Source of the DNA: Gammaproteobacteria bacterium
GTDB taxonomy: Bacteria; Pseudomonadota; Gammaproteobacteria; Pseudomonadales; Halieaceae
NCBI GenBank assembly: GCA_030427485.1
Contig: JAUICG010000021.1
Coordinates: 1-64,000, forward strand
DNA length: 64,000 nucleotides
Reading direction: 5' to 3'
Positions 25,214-32,731 of the stretch are shown in pieces (within the stretch, counting starts at the first letter, position 1; each line of letters opens with the position of its first letter). Under the pieces are notes generated by a model. It saw only the letters and a list, made by a program, of their open reading frames with translations. It was not told where the DNA came from and did no database searches. The translations under genes were made by a program, and so were the position numbers.

Positions 25214-26956
25214 ATGGGATTGATGCTCGCTTTTTTCCGGGCCTATCGCTGGCAAACCGTGCTGATGATGCTGGCCCTGCTGCTATCGGGCGTCGCAGAA
25301 GGTGTCGGCGTGTCGGCATTGCTGCCCCTGCTGAATATCGCGCTGGGGCCTGAGGCCGGCAGCGCGATCCCGGGCGCCAGCGGGGAGGACCAGAGCGAGT
25401 TCGAGCAGGTCATTCTCGATGTGCTGGCGTTTTTTGGCATCGCCCCGACTCTCGGCAGCATGCTGCTCATTATCCTCGGGGGAGTTACCTTCAAATCGGT
25501 GTTCCTGTTACTCGCCCAGCGACAGGTGGGCTACACCGCTGCGCAGGTCAGCACTGACCTGCGCCTGCAATTGCTGCGCGCGATACTGCGCAGCAAATGG
25601 GAGTATTTTCTGCACCAGCCCGTCGGGCGGCTGACCAACGCGATGGCGTCCGAAGCGCAGCGCGCAGCGACAGCGTTCGTCAACGGTACCACGGCGCTCA
25701 CCTTTCTGATCCCGGGGATTATCTATGCGGGTGTTGCATTTGCGCTGTCCTGGCGCGCCTCGCTGGTGGCGATCGCGGCCGGTGTGGTGGTAATCGGGCT
25801 GTCGCATTTCCTGGTCAACATCACCCGAAAAGCGGGCATGAAACAGACACGCCTGATGAAATCCCTGATGGCAAACCTCACCGACACGCTGCAATCCGTC
25901 AAGCCGCTGAAGGCGATGTCGCGCGAGTACCTGGCAGACCAGGTGCTGGCGCACGATACCAACCTCCTGAACAAGTCACAGCGCCGGCAAGTCCTGAGCG
26001 CCGCAATGCTGAACTCCGGCCAGGAGCTGATGTTCACGGCGTTCATCTGCCTGGGCATCTATGTCGCAATGGAGAAGTTCGACATGGCGCTGACAACCGT
26101 TATGGTATTGGTTGTCGCGCTCGGGCGGGCTTTTTCCTATTTTGGCAAAGTACAAAAACAGTACCAGAAACTGGCGGAGGGGGAGAGCGCCTACTGGTCG
26201 CTGACCGAGTCGATCAACGCCGCGGAAACCGCGCAGGAAGACCTGAAGGGCGGCATCGCGCCGCGCTTCGACAAGAGCCTTACCCTGGAAAACGTGCACT
26301 TTTCCTACGACAAGCACGCTGTTTTCAAGGGCTTGTCATTGCAGATTGACGCGGGCTCACTAACCACGCTGGTGGGGCCCTCCGGGTCGGGGAAGACAAC
26401 CATTATCGATATGGCTATCGGCCTGCTGCGTCCGCAGAGCGGGGAGGTGCTGTTGGACGGCGTCCCGCTGCGGGACCTGGACATCAGCCAGTGGCGGAGG
26501 ATGATCGGCTATGTACCGCAGGACACGATCCTGTTGCACGACAGCATTCTCCACAACGTCACACTGGGCGAACCTTCCCTGGGCGCCGAGGATGTGGAGC
26601 GCGCGCTGCGCGCAGCCGGCGCCTGGGAGTTCGTGAACAAACTGCCGCAGGGGCTGGACACCGTCGTCGGGGAGCGCGGAGGAAAACTCTCCGGCGGTCA
26701 GCGCCAGCGCATAGTGATCGCCCGGGCACTGATAAACCAGCCCAGGTTGTTGATTCTTGACGAGGCCACCAGTGCGCTGGACAAGGATACCGAGGAAGCG
26801 GTCACACAGGCGCTGGATGACCTGAAAGGCCAGCTGACCATTCTGGCCATTTCACACAACCAGGCCATGGTGACCGGCGCCGACACCGTGTTCCGCCTGT
26901 CCGAGGGCAGCGCGGTACGCTCGGAAGCCGCCAGCCAGTCAGGTTTCGCCAAGTAG
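25214..26956 (+). CDS. ABC transporter, fused permease/ATPase (MsbA/PglK-like flippase)
   Basis: A 580-residue half-transporter. Residues 1-330 hold six membrane helices, starting with MLALLLSGVAEGVGVSALLPLL. The C-terminal ATPase has Walker A GPSGSGKTT near 393, Q-loop YVPQDT, signature LSGGQRQR near 494, Walker B LLILDEATSALD and the switch His in ISHNQ. This architecture serves lipid or lipid-linked saccharide flipping. Placed between lptFG and the ACP/SPT genes it is a good candidate for flipping the sphingolipid made here. Its last 18 bp overlap the convergent ELM1 gene. Confidence 0.88.
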   Translation: MGLMLAFFRAYRWQTVLMMLALLLSGVAEGVGVSALLPLLNIALGPEAGSAIPGASGEDQSEFEQVILDVLAFFGIAPTLGSMLLIILGGVTFKSVFLLLAQRQVGYTAAQVSTDLRLQLLRAILRSKWEYFLHQPVGRLTNAMASEAQRAATAFVNGTTALTFLIPGIIYAGVAFALSWRASLVAIAAGVVVIGLSHFLVNITRKAGMKQTRLMKSLMANLTDTLQSVKPLKAMSREYLADQVLAHDTNLLNKSQRRQVLSAAMLNSGQELMFTAFICLGIYVAMEKFDMALTTVMVLVVALGRAFSYFGKVQKQYQKLAEGESAYWSLTESINAAETAQEDLKGGIAPRFDKSLTLENVHFSYDKHAVFKGLSLQIDAGSLTTLVGPSGSGKTTIIDMAIGLLRPQSGEVLLDGVPLRDLDISQWRRMIGYVPQDTILLHDSILHNVTLGEPSLGAEDVERALRAAGAWEFVNKLPQGLDTVVGERGGKLSGGQRQRIVIARALINQPRLLILDEATSALDKDTEEAVTQALDDLKGQLTILAISHNQAMVTGADTVFRLSEGSAVRSEAASQSGFAK

Positions 26957-27985
26957 TTTTTGCACCGCGGCCACCGCGCGGTGCATATCGGTTTGCGCGG
27001 GCACCATTGCGGTAACCAGTATGTCCTCGACCCACGAGGCGCAACCCGCCTCGCGCAGGCGGCGATGAACCAGCGTGATATCACGGCTCAGTGGCCGCCA
27101 GAACCAGCGCAGCAACAGCGCGTACAGGAAGCCACCGAGGCGGAAATCCCGCGGCAATTCATCGTCGCTGTCACGCATACCGCCGAGGTCGAAGATGGTA
27201 ACCGGCTTGCCCGTGGCGCAGGCCTCCGACAGCATGGCGATACTGTCCCCGGTCACTATCAGGCGGTCGGCCCAGGCCAGAATGCCCTGATAGGGATTGT
27301 CCGAATCCGCACCCGACCAACGGTAGAAGTAATGCGGCGCGGTGATGGCGGCCTGCAGCGCATCGACCGCGGCCGGGCGCGTGCGCGAACTGGTGGAGAT
27401 CAGTAGCGAACCGCCTTTGGCACGGGCCAGTTGCGACGCCTCCCTTCCCAGGCGCGCGGCCGCCTTTTCTCCCAGTGTAAAAGGGCCGCTATCGCCGCCC
27501 ACCATCACGGCAAAACGCGGCCGGGGCAGCGCGGCGAACGTGTCTTCCCACCGCGAGCGGGCCTCTGCCAGGCGCTCTTCGGTCACGCCGTGCAAGGTCA
27601 GCATGTTATTCAGCACATTGGGGTGATCCGGCACCCTGTACTGCGGTGTTGTTATTACCAGGTCAAAGGAATCCAGCCGCGCCCAGGGGCGCCCGACATG
27701 AACATAGCGCGTGTGGCCGCCCGATTGCTCGCGTATCCAGCGGCATACCGGCTCGTTGCGCACTCCGCTGCTGATCACCAGGTCCGGCCAGGGCGGCTGC
27801 AATAGCGCAGCGGACTGGCGACTGATACCGCGCAGCGTAGACTGCCCCAGAACGTGCGGCAAAAACACATGGCTGCGATAGCTCAGTACCTTGGTTTCGC
27901 AGGGCCAGCCGAGGGCATCGACCAGGGCGCGGACCTGTCCCCGCTCGCCCGCGCGATAGGCGTCGATCAACCAAACTACTGGCAT
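26939..27985 (-). CDS. ELM1-family protein (second copy)
   Basis: A PF06258 protein of about 348 residues, paralogous to the gene at 20611. Shared landmarks are VVWLIDAYRAGERGQ, PPWPDLVISSGVR, FAVMVGGDSGPF, STSSRTRPAAVDAL and LIVTGDSIAMLSEACATGKPV. I choose ATG 27985, which has GGAAG 8 nt upstream; the frame runs nine codons further to 28012. It converges on the ABC exporter with an 18-bp overlap and is divergent from the acyl carrier protein gene (77-bp gap). Two ELM1 genes bracketing lptFG and the exporter suggest both act in the same envelope-lipid process, perhaps as glycosyl-type transferases. Confidence 0.78.
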   Translation of the reverse strand: MPVVWLIDAYRAGERGQVRALVDALGWPCETKVLSYRSHVFLPHVLGQSTLRGISRQSAALLQPPWPDLVISSGVRNEPVCRWIREQSGGHTRYVHVGRPWARLDSFDLVITTPQYRVPDHPNVLNNMLTLHGVTEERLAEARSRWEDTFAALPRPRFAVMVGGDSGPFTLGEKAAARLGREASQLARAKGGSLLISTSSRTRPAAVDALQAAITAPHYFYRWSGADSDNPYQGILAWADRLIVTGDSIAMLSEACATGKPVTIFDLGGMRDSDDELPRDFRLGGFLYALLLRWFWRPLSRDITLVHRRLREAGCASWVEDILVTAMVPAQTDMHRAVAAVQKLLGET

Positions 27986-28062
27986 TAGCATACTTCCGTG
28001 GGTATAGTTCAAACCTTTGAAATCTAGCGACTTACCTTGACCGACGCAAGGGCGGCTTTAAC

Positions 28063-28305
28063 ATGACCGACTATCAGGAATACCTGGACTTCCTCTATAG
28101 CGCCCTGGCATTCCAGAACAAAAAGCAATTGGTGTTGTCTGAGGACACCGCACTGGTGGCTGATATCGGGCTCAGTTCGCTCGAGGTGATGGAGTTTATC
28201 GAGAAAATAGAGGATCACTTCGATATTTCCATTCCACTCAATATTCTCCCGGACGTGAACACGATTGGCGATCTGGCGAAGAAGGTCCGCGAACTCAACC
28301 TCTGA
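28063..28305 (+). CDS. Acyl carrier protein, probably dedicated to sphingolipid synthesis
   Basis: An 80-residue acidic carrier protein. The phosphopantetheine-attachment Ser is S39 in DIGLSSLEVMEF, where the usual DSL reads SSL. Helix II and the C-terminal segment (INTIGDLAKKV-like) are normal. It lies 44 bp before the serine-palmitoyltransferase-type gene. This matches the Caulobacter arrangement in which a specialised ACP delivers the acyl chain to Spt. It is divergent from the second ELM1 gene. It is too divergent in its active-site motif to be the housekeeping AcpP. Confidence 0.88.
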   Translation: MTDYQEYLDFLYSALAFQNKKQLVLSEDTALVADIGLSSLEVMEFIEKIEDHFDISIPLNILPDVNTIGDLAKKVRELNL

Positions 28306-28349
28306 AAGACACCCCGCTCGTCATTCGGTACGTTAAGAGGTAGATACCC

Positions 28350-29555
28350 ATGCTGTTCGACAAATTCCAGACCATGGCCGACTTCCAGGCCGAACTCGCC
28401 GAGCGCCATGTCAAGCCGTTCGGCGCCGTCACGGAAAAAATACTCTCCGCGACTGAAGGGGTGGTGGAAGGACGCAAGGTCATCCTGGCGGGCACCAACA
28501 ATTACCTGGGCCTGTCCTACGACCCGCGGTGCATCAAGGCCGCCCAGGACGCCGCCGCACAATGGGGAACCGGCACCACCGGTTCGCGTCTCGCCAACGG
28601 CTCCTTCAGCGAACACCAGGCACTGGAATCAGAAATCGCGCAGTTCTATGGCGTTGACCACGCCATCGTCTTCTCCACCGGGTACGCGGCCACGATGGGC
28701 ATGTGCTCTACGCTCGCCGGCCCCGGCGATACCATCCTGCTGGACGCGGACAGCCACGCCAGTATTTACGCCGGCGTCAAGCTCAGCGGCGCGGATATCA
28801 TCCGCTTCAAGCACAACAACCCGGAGGACCTCGCCAAGCGGCTGCGACGCCTCGGTGACGGCGCGGGCCAGGCCCTGATTATCGCGGAAGGCATCTACTC
28901 CATGATGGGCGATGTCGCGCCGCTACAGGAAATCGCCGCCGTAAAACGCGAGTACGGCGGCTATCTCTTCCTCGATGAAGCGCATTCCATGGGCGCGCTC
29001 GGGGAGACCGGGCGCGGGGCGGCGCAGGCCGCGGGCGTGGAGGCGGACGTCGATTTCTTCGCCGGGACCTTCAGCAAAAGCCTGGGCGCCATCGGCGGTT
29101 TCTGCGTCAGCCGCCACCCGGAACTGGAGGCCATACGCTTCTGTATCAACGCCTATATCTTCACCGCCTCGTCGGCGCCGTCCATCATCGCCTCCACGCG
29201 GGCGGCCCTGCGCATCATCAGGGAAGAACCACAACTGCGGCAACGTTTGTGGGACAACGCCCATCGCCTGTACGACGGACTCAAGGGCCTGGGTCTGCCC
29301 GTCGGCCCCACGGCAAGCCCGGTGGTCGCCGTGGAAATGGAGGACCGCCCGGCCACGATCGCGTGCTGGCAAGCGCTGATGGAGGCAGGGGTATACGTCA
29401 ACCTGGTCGTTCCTCCGGCCTCGCCATCGACCAACTTCCTGCTGCGTAACAGCGTCAGCGCCGCCCACAGCAGCGCCCAGATTGACACGATCATTGACGC
29501 CTACGGCAGCCTCGTGGCCGGCGGCCTCTTCACTCCAACCAGCAAGGCCCACTAA
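28350..29555 (+). CDS. spt: Serine palmitoyltransferase-type alpha-oxoamine synthase
   Basis: A 401-residue PLP enzyme that should condense L-serine (or a similar amino acid) with an acyl thioester to a 3-keto-sphingoid base. Key residues fit Sphingomonas SPT in spacing: H136 (DADSHAS), D209 and H212 in LFLDEAHSMGALGETGRG, and the PLP lysine K243 in GTFSKSLGAIGG. DEAHSMGxxGxxGRG is more typical of SPT than of KBL, BioF or HemA. An AGAGG site precedes the ATG. It sits between its ACP and murA, with which it shares TAATG. Substrate choice (serine versus cysteate or alanine) cannot be read with certainty. Confidence 0.88.
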   Translation: MLFDKFQTMADFQAELAERHVKPFGAVTEKILSATEGVVEGRKVILAGTNNYLGLSYDPRCIKAAQDAAAQWGTGTTGSRLANGSFSEHQALESEIAQFYGVDHAIVFSTGYAATMGMCSTLAGPGDTILLDADSHASIYAGVKLSGADIIRFKHNNPEDLAKRLRRLGDGAGQALIIAEGIYSMMGDVAPLQEIAAVKREYGGYLFLDEAHSMGALGETGRGAAQAAGVEADVDFFAGTFSKSLGAIGGFCVSRHPELEAIRFCINAYIFTASSAPSIIASTRAALRIIREEPQLRQRLWDNAHRLYDGLKGLGLPVGPTASPVVAVEMEDRPATIACWQALMEAGVYVNLVVPPASPSTNFLLRNSVSAAHSSAQIDTIIDAYGSLVAGGLFTPTSKAH

Positions 29556-30805
29556 TGGACAAGATTATCATCACCGGCAATGGTCCATTGCACGGTGAGG
29601 TGCGGGTGGCAGGCGCCAAGAACGCAGCTCTCCCGATCATCGCGGCATCGCTGCTGAGCGCCGAGCCGCTGCACATTGCCAACGTGCCCGATGTGCGCGA
29701 CATCGGCACTGTGCTGCACCTGATGCAACTGCTGGGTGCGAATTTCGAACGCAGCGGCACCGACCTTTCCATCGACACCAGCAAAGTCCACTCAGTGCAC
29801 GCGCCCTACGAACTGGTGAAAACCATCCGCGCGTCCATCCTGCTGCTGGGACCATTGCTGGCGCGTTTTGGCGAGGCTGACGTGTCCCTGCCCGGGGGCT
29901 GCGCGATCGGCTCCAGGCCGGTCAACGAACACATAGCGGGATTGGCGGCGCTCGGCGCCGAGATTCACATCGAATCGGGCTATATCAAGGCCAGGGCGGC
30001 CCGCCTGCGCGGCGCGCATTTCGCTTTTGACGTCCCCTCGGTCACCGCGACGGAAAACCTGCTGATGGCCGCCGCCCTGGCCGAGGGCGTGACCACATTG
30101 GAAAACTGCGCGCTGGAACCGGAGATCGGCGACCTGGCGCAACTGCTGGTGGCGATGGGTGCCCGCATTGCCGGCGCGGGCACCGGTACGATCGTGATCG
30201 AAGGTGTTCCCCAATTACACGGCACCGCGCACCGCGTACCACCGGATCGCATCGAAACCGGCACCTTCCTGGCGGCGGCGGCAGCGACGCGCGGCGATAT
30301 CCGTGTGCTGGAAACCAACCCGGACTTTTTGCACCACGTGCTCGGCAAGCTGGAACAGGCCGGCTGTCAACTGGAACAGGGGTCCGACTGGATACACCTC
30401 AGCACCGGGGGCAAGCGCTGCAAGGCTGTCAATATCCACACCGCTCCCTACCCGGCGTTTCCCACCGATATGCAGGCCCAGTTCATGGCGCTGAACGCGC
30501 TTGCCGAGGGCTCCGCCACTGTCGTGGAGAATATTTTCGAGAACCGTTTCATGCATGTCGCGGAGTTGCAACGCATGGGAGCGAATATCGAACTGCAGGG
30601 TCATACCGCCATTGTCCGTGGTAGTGAGCGCTTACAAGGCGCGCCGGTAATGGCCACCGACCTGCGCGCCTCCGCCTCGCTGATCATCGCCGCGCTGTGT
30701 GCCGATGGCGAAACCACGATCGACCGGGTCTACCACCTCGATCGCGGCTATGCCAGTATCGATGTCAAACTGGCGGAACTGGGCGCGATCATCAAGCGCG
30801 TCTGA
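29555..30805 (+). CDS. murA: UDP-N-acetylglucosamine 1-carboxyvinyltransferase (MurA)
   Basis: A 416-residue enolpyruvyl transferase with K22-N23 (GAKNAALP), R92, the loop cysteine C116 in LPGGCAIGSRPV, an Asp near 306 and R-A-S-A in DLRASASLIIAAL. All are residues of functional MurA, so it should transfer enolpyruvate from PEP to UDP-GlcNAc in the cytoplasm. Its ATG overlaps the spt stop (TAATG). This is unusual, because gammaproteobacterial murA normally follows mla/bolA genes. It could be the housekeeping enzyme relocated, or a paralogue serving a lipid-linked sugar. Confidence 0.9.
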   Translation: MDKIIITGNGPLHGEVRVAGAKNAALPIIAASLLSAEPLHIANVPDVRDIGTVLHLMQLLGANFERSGTDLSIDTSKVHSVHAPYELVKTIRASILLLGPLLARFGEADVSLPGGCAIGSRPVNEHIAGLAALGAEIHIESGYIKARAARLRGAHFAFDVPSVTATENLLMAAALAEGVTTLENCALEPEIGDLAQLLVAMGARIAGAGTGTIVIEGVPQLHGTAHRVPPDRIETGTFLAAAAATRGDIRVLETNPDFLHHVLGKLEQAGCQLEQGSDWIHLSTGGKRCKAVNIHTAPYPAFPTDMQAQFMALNALAEGSATVVENIFENRFMHVAELQRMGANIELQGHTAIVRGSERLQGAPVMATDLRASASLIIAALCADGETTIDRVYHLDRGYASIDVKLAELGAIIKRV

Positions 30806-30837
30806 ACACGCCCGCCCGGCGACGAGGTTCCCACAGC

Positions 30838-31767
30838 ATGCGGCAGTATTTCGCCCAGGTCTCAGATCCCCACCTCAGTTCACTGGCGGCGGTCCGCGCG
30901 CGCGACCTGCTCAACAAACGTGCACTGGGCTACCTCTCGTGGCGCCGCAAGCGCCGCTTCGAGCACCGCCCGGAAGTCCTCGCGGCGCTTGCGCGCGACC
31001 TCGCGGACCGGGAGCTGGAACAGTTACTGGTCACCGGTGACCTGACGCATATCGGACTGCCAGACGAGTTCGAACAGGCCAGGCAGTGGCTGCACGCGCT
31101 CGGCGATCCGGCCGCTGTCGCCCTGGTGCCGGGCAATCACGACGCCTGTGTGGCGGCGCCGTGGCAGGACACCTTCGCACTGTGGCAGGACTACATGGCA
31201 TCGGATGGCGCGCGCAGCACGTCCGGCGTCGCAGCGGACTTCCCCAGCCTGCGCGTGCGCGGCGAGATCGCGTTCATCGGCCTGTCCACCGGCTGCCCCA
31301 CGCCGCCGCTGATGGCCACGGGCACCCTCGGTGAGCAGCAGTTGAGCCGGCTGCCGGCCCTGCTGCGGGACGCATCCGAGAGGGGGCTGTTCCGCGTTGT
31401 CTACCTGCACCACTGCCCGCTTGTCGGCAAGGAAAAATGGCGCAAACGCCTCACCGATGCCGCGCAGATACAGGCACTGCTGGAGGAGTACGGCGCAGAG
31501 CTGGTACTGCACGGACACGGCCATCGCGCGCATTTCAATGAACTGCAAACCCGGCACGGCACGGTACCGGTGATCGCCGTGCCGTCCGCGTCCGCGCTGG
31601 GGCTGCACGGCGCGGATGTAGCGCAGTACAACCGCTATGAAGTGGCGCGCAGGGAGGGAAGTTGGGAGTTACGCATCGATGCGCGTCGCTACCAGCCGGA
31701 AACGGGCGACTTTGGCGAGGCCGGCAGCAGAACGCTGCTGCTGCATCGCAATCAACTCAACTCGTAG
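30838..31767 (+). CDS. Calcineurin-like metallophosphoesterase
   Basis: A 309-residue dimetal phosphoesterase with D10-P-H12 (QVSDPHL), GDLTH, PGNHD, a mid-sequence YLHHCP and GHGHRAHF near 220. The open frame extends 47 codons upstream into murA; I take ATG 30838, 32 bp after murA, as the start because the metal motif begins at residue 10. There is no signal peptide. It ends the spt-murA unit and overlaps the convergent dioxygenase gene by 16 bp. By context it could remove a phosphate or nucleotide from a lipid intermediate, as LpxH and LpxG do, but cyclic-nucleotide or general phosphatase activity is equally possible. Confidence 0.8.
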   Translation: MRQYFAQVSDPHLSSLAAVRARDLLNKRALGYLSWRRKRRFEHRPEVLAALARDLADRELEQLLVTGDLTHIGLPDEFEQARQWLHALGDPAAVALVPGNHDACVAAPWQDTFALWQDYMASDGARSTSGVAADFPSLRVRGEIAFIGLSTGCPTPPLMATGTLGEQQLSRLPALLRDASERGLFRVVYLHHCPLVGKEKWRKRLTDAAQIQALLEEYGAELVLHGHGHRAHFNELQTRHGTVPVIAVPSASALGLHGADVAQYNRYEVARREGSWELRIDARRYQPETGDFGEAGSRTLLLHRNQLNS

Positions 31768-32684
31768 TTGTGAACCATGTCTTCCGGCGGATTTGGCCCC
31801 CAGGCGTGCAGCGAATCCTCCAGGGGCCAGTTGGTAGCCTGCCAGGCATCGCTGTCTGCGATGTAATCGATATCGGCGTAGTACTCAACGTAGCTGCCCC
31901 AGGGGTCGCGCACGTAATGGAAAAAGTTGGAGCCAATCGCATGACGACCAAAGCCCCAACCCTGAGTATGGCCTTTCTCGATCATGCGGCAACCACCCAG
32001 GCCGACCTCGTCCGGGGTAGCCACCATGAAACTGGCATGGTGAAAACCGATACCCGCGGACTTCGCCAGCGCGATCACATGGTGGTCACTGCCGCCCTGG
32101 CAGTGGGTAAATGCCACCACGTCCGCAGACCTGTCCGACAGGCGCATCCCCAGCACCCGGTCCAGGAAGTCGATGCTCTCATCCACGTCCGGAGTGAACA
32201 GCAATATGTGGCCCAGCTTGCGCGGCTGCGGGTCGGGGATACCGGACTTGGGCGGCATCACAATGGTGTTGACCCGGTTGTAATGTCCCGGTGAGTTGAT
32301 TCTGAATTCAGGCTCCACCGCGAGCGGTTCCTCGGGTGGCGAATCCTCCACGTTGAACAACAGGCCGTGAGGATTACGAAACCAGATACCCGCGCCAGAA
32401 AAGCCCGCGGGGGCTTTCTCCAGTTGCAGGCCGGCTGTGCGCACGCTATCGCGCACCCTCTCCAGGCCCTCCGCTGTCGCCCCCATCGCAACGTGGTGTA
32501 TTTTTTTCTTCTGTGCGCCCGGAATAAGGAAAACAGAATCGTAGCGCCTGCCCCTGCAACCGAAGGAGACAACACCCTCTCCCTCTGACATCAGCAAGCC
32601 GAAGTCGCTATAAAAGGCGACGGCCTCCCGCAGGTCCGACTGCGGAATCGCCAGTGCCACATGCTTTAGAAAACTGACTGCCAT
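31752..32684 (-). CDS. VOC-family extradiol dioxygenase
   Basis: A 310-residue two-module VOC enzyme. The C-terminal module keeps the ligand triad H159 (KLGHILLF), H215/216 (FHHASFMV) and E267 (YVEYYAD), so it is probably an active Fe(II) catechol meta-cleavage enzyme of the 2,3-dihydroxybiphenyl-dioxygenase type. The ATG has a perfect AGGAGA site. It is first on the right side of the border between sphingolipid and aromatic genes. Its 3' end overlaps the metallophosphoesterase by 16 bp. It reads in the same direction as aceE upstream of it (47-bp gap). Confidence 0.86.
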   Translation of the reverse strand: MAVSFLKHVALAIPQSDLREAVAFYSDFGLLMSEGEGVVSFGCRGRRYDSVFLIPGAQKKKIHHVAMGATAEGLERVRDSVRTAGLQLEKAPAGFSGAGIWFRNPHGLLFNVEDSPPEEPLAVEPEFRINSPGHYNRVNTIVMPPKSGIPDPQPRKLGHILLFTPDVDESIDFLDRVLGMRLSDRSADVVAFTHCQGGSDHHVIALAKSAGIGFHHASFMVATPDEVGLGGCRMIEKGHTQGWGFGRHAIGSNFFHYVRDPWGSYVEYYADIDYIADSDAWQATNWPLEDSLHAWGPNPPEDMVHNYELS

Positions 32685-32731
32685 AACGTTCTCCTGAATT
32701 CAGTTGACGGGCGGAATCTCTACGCAATGCC

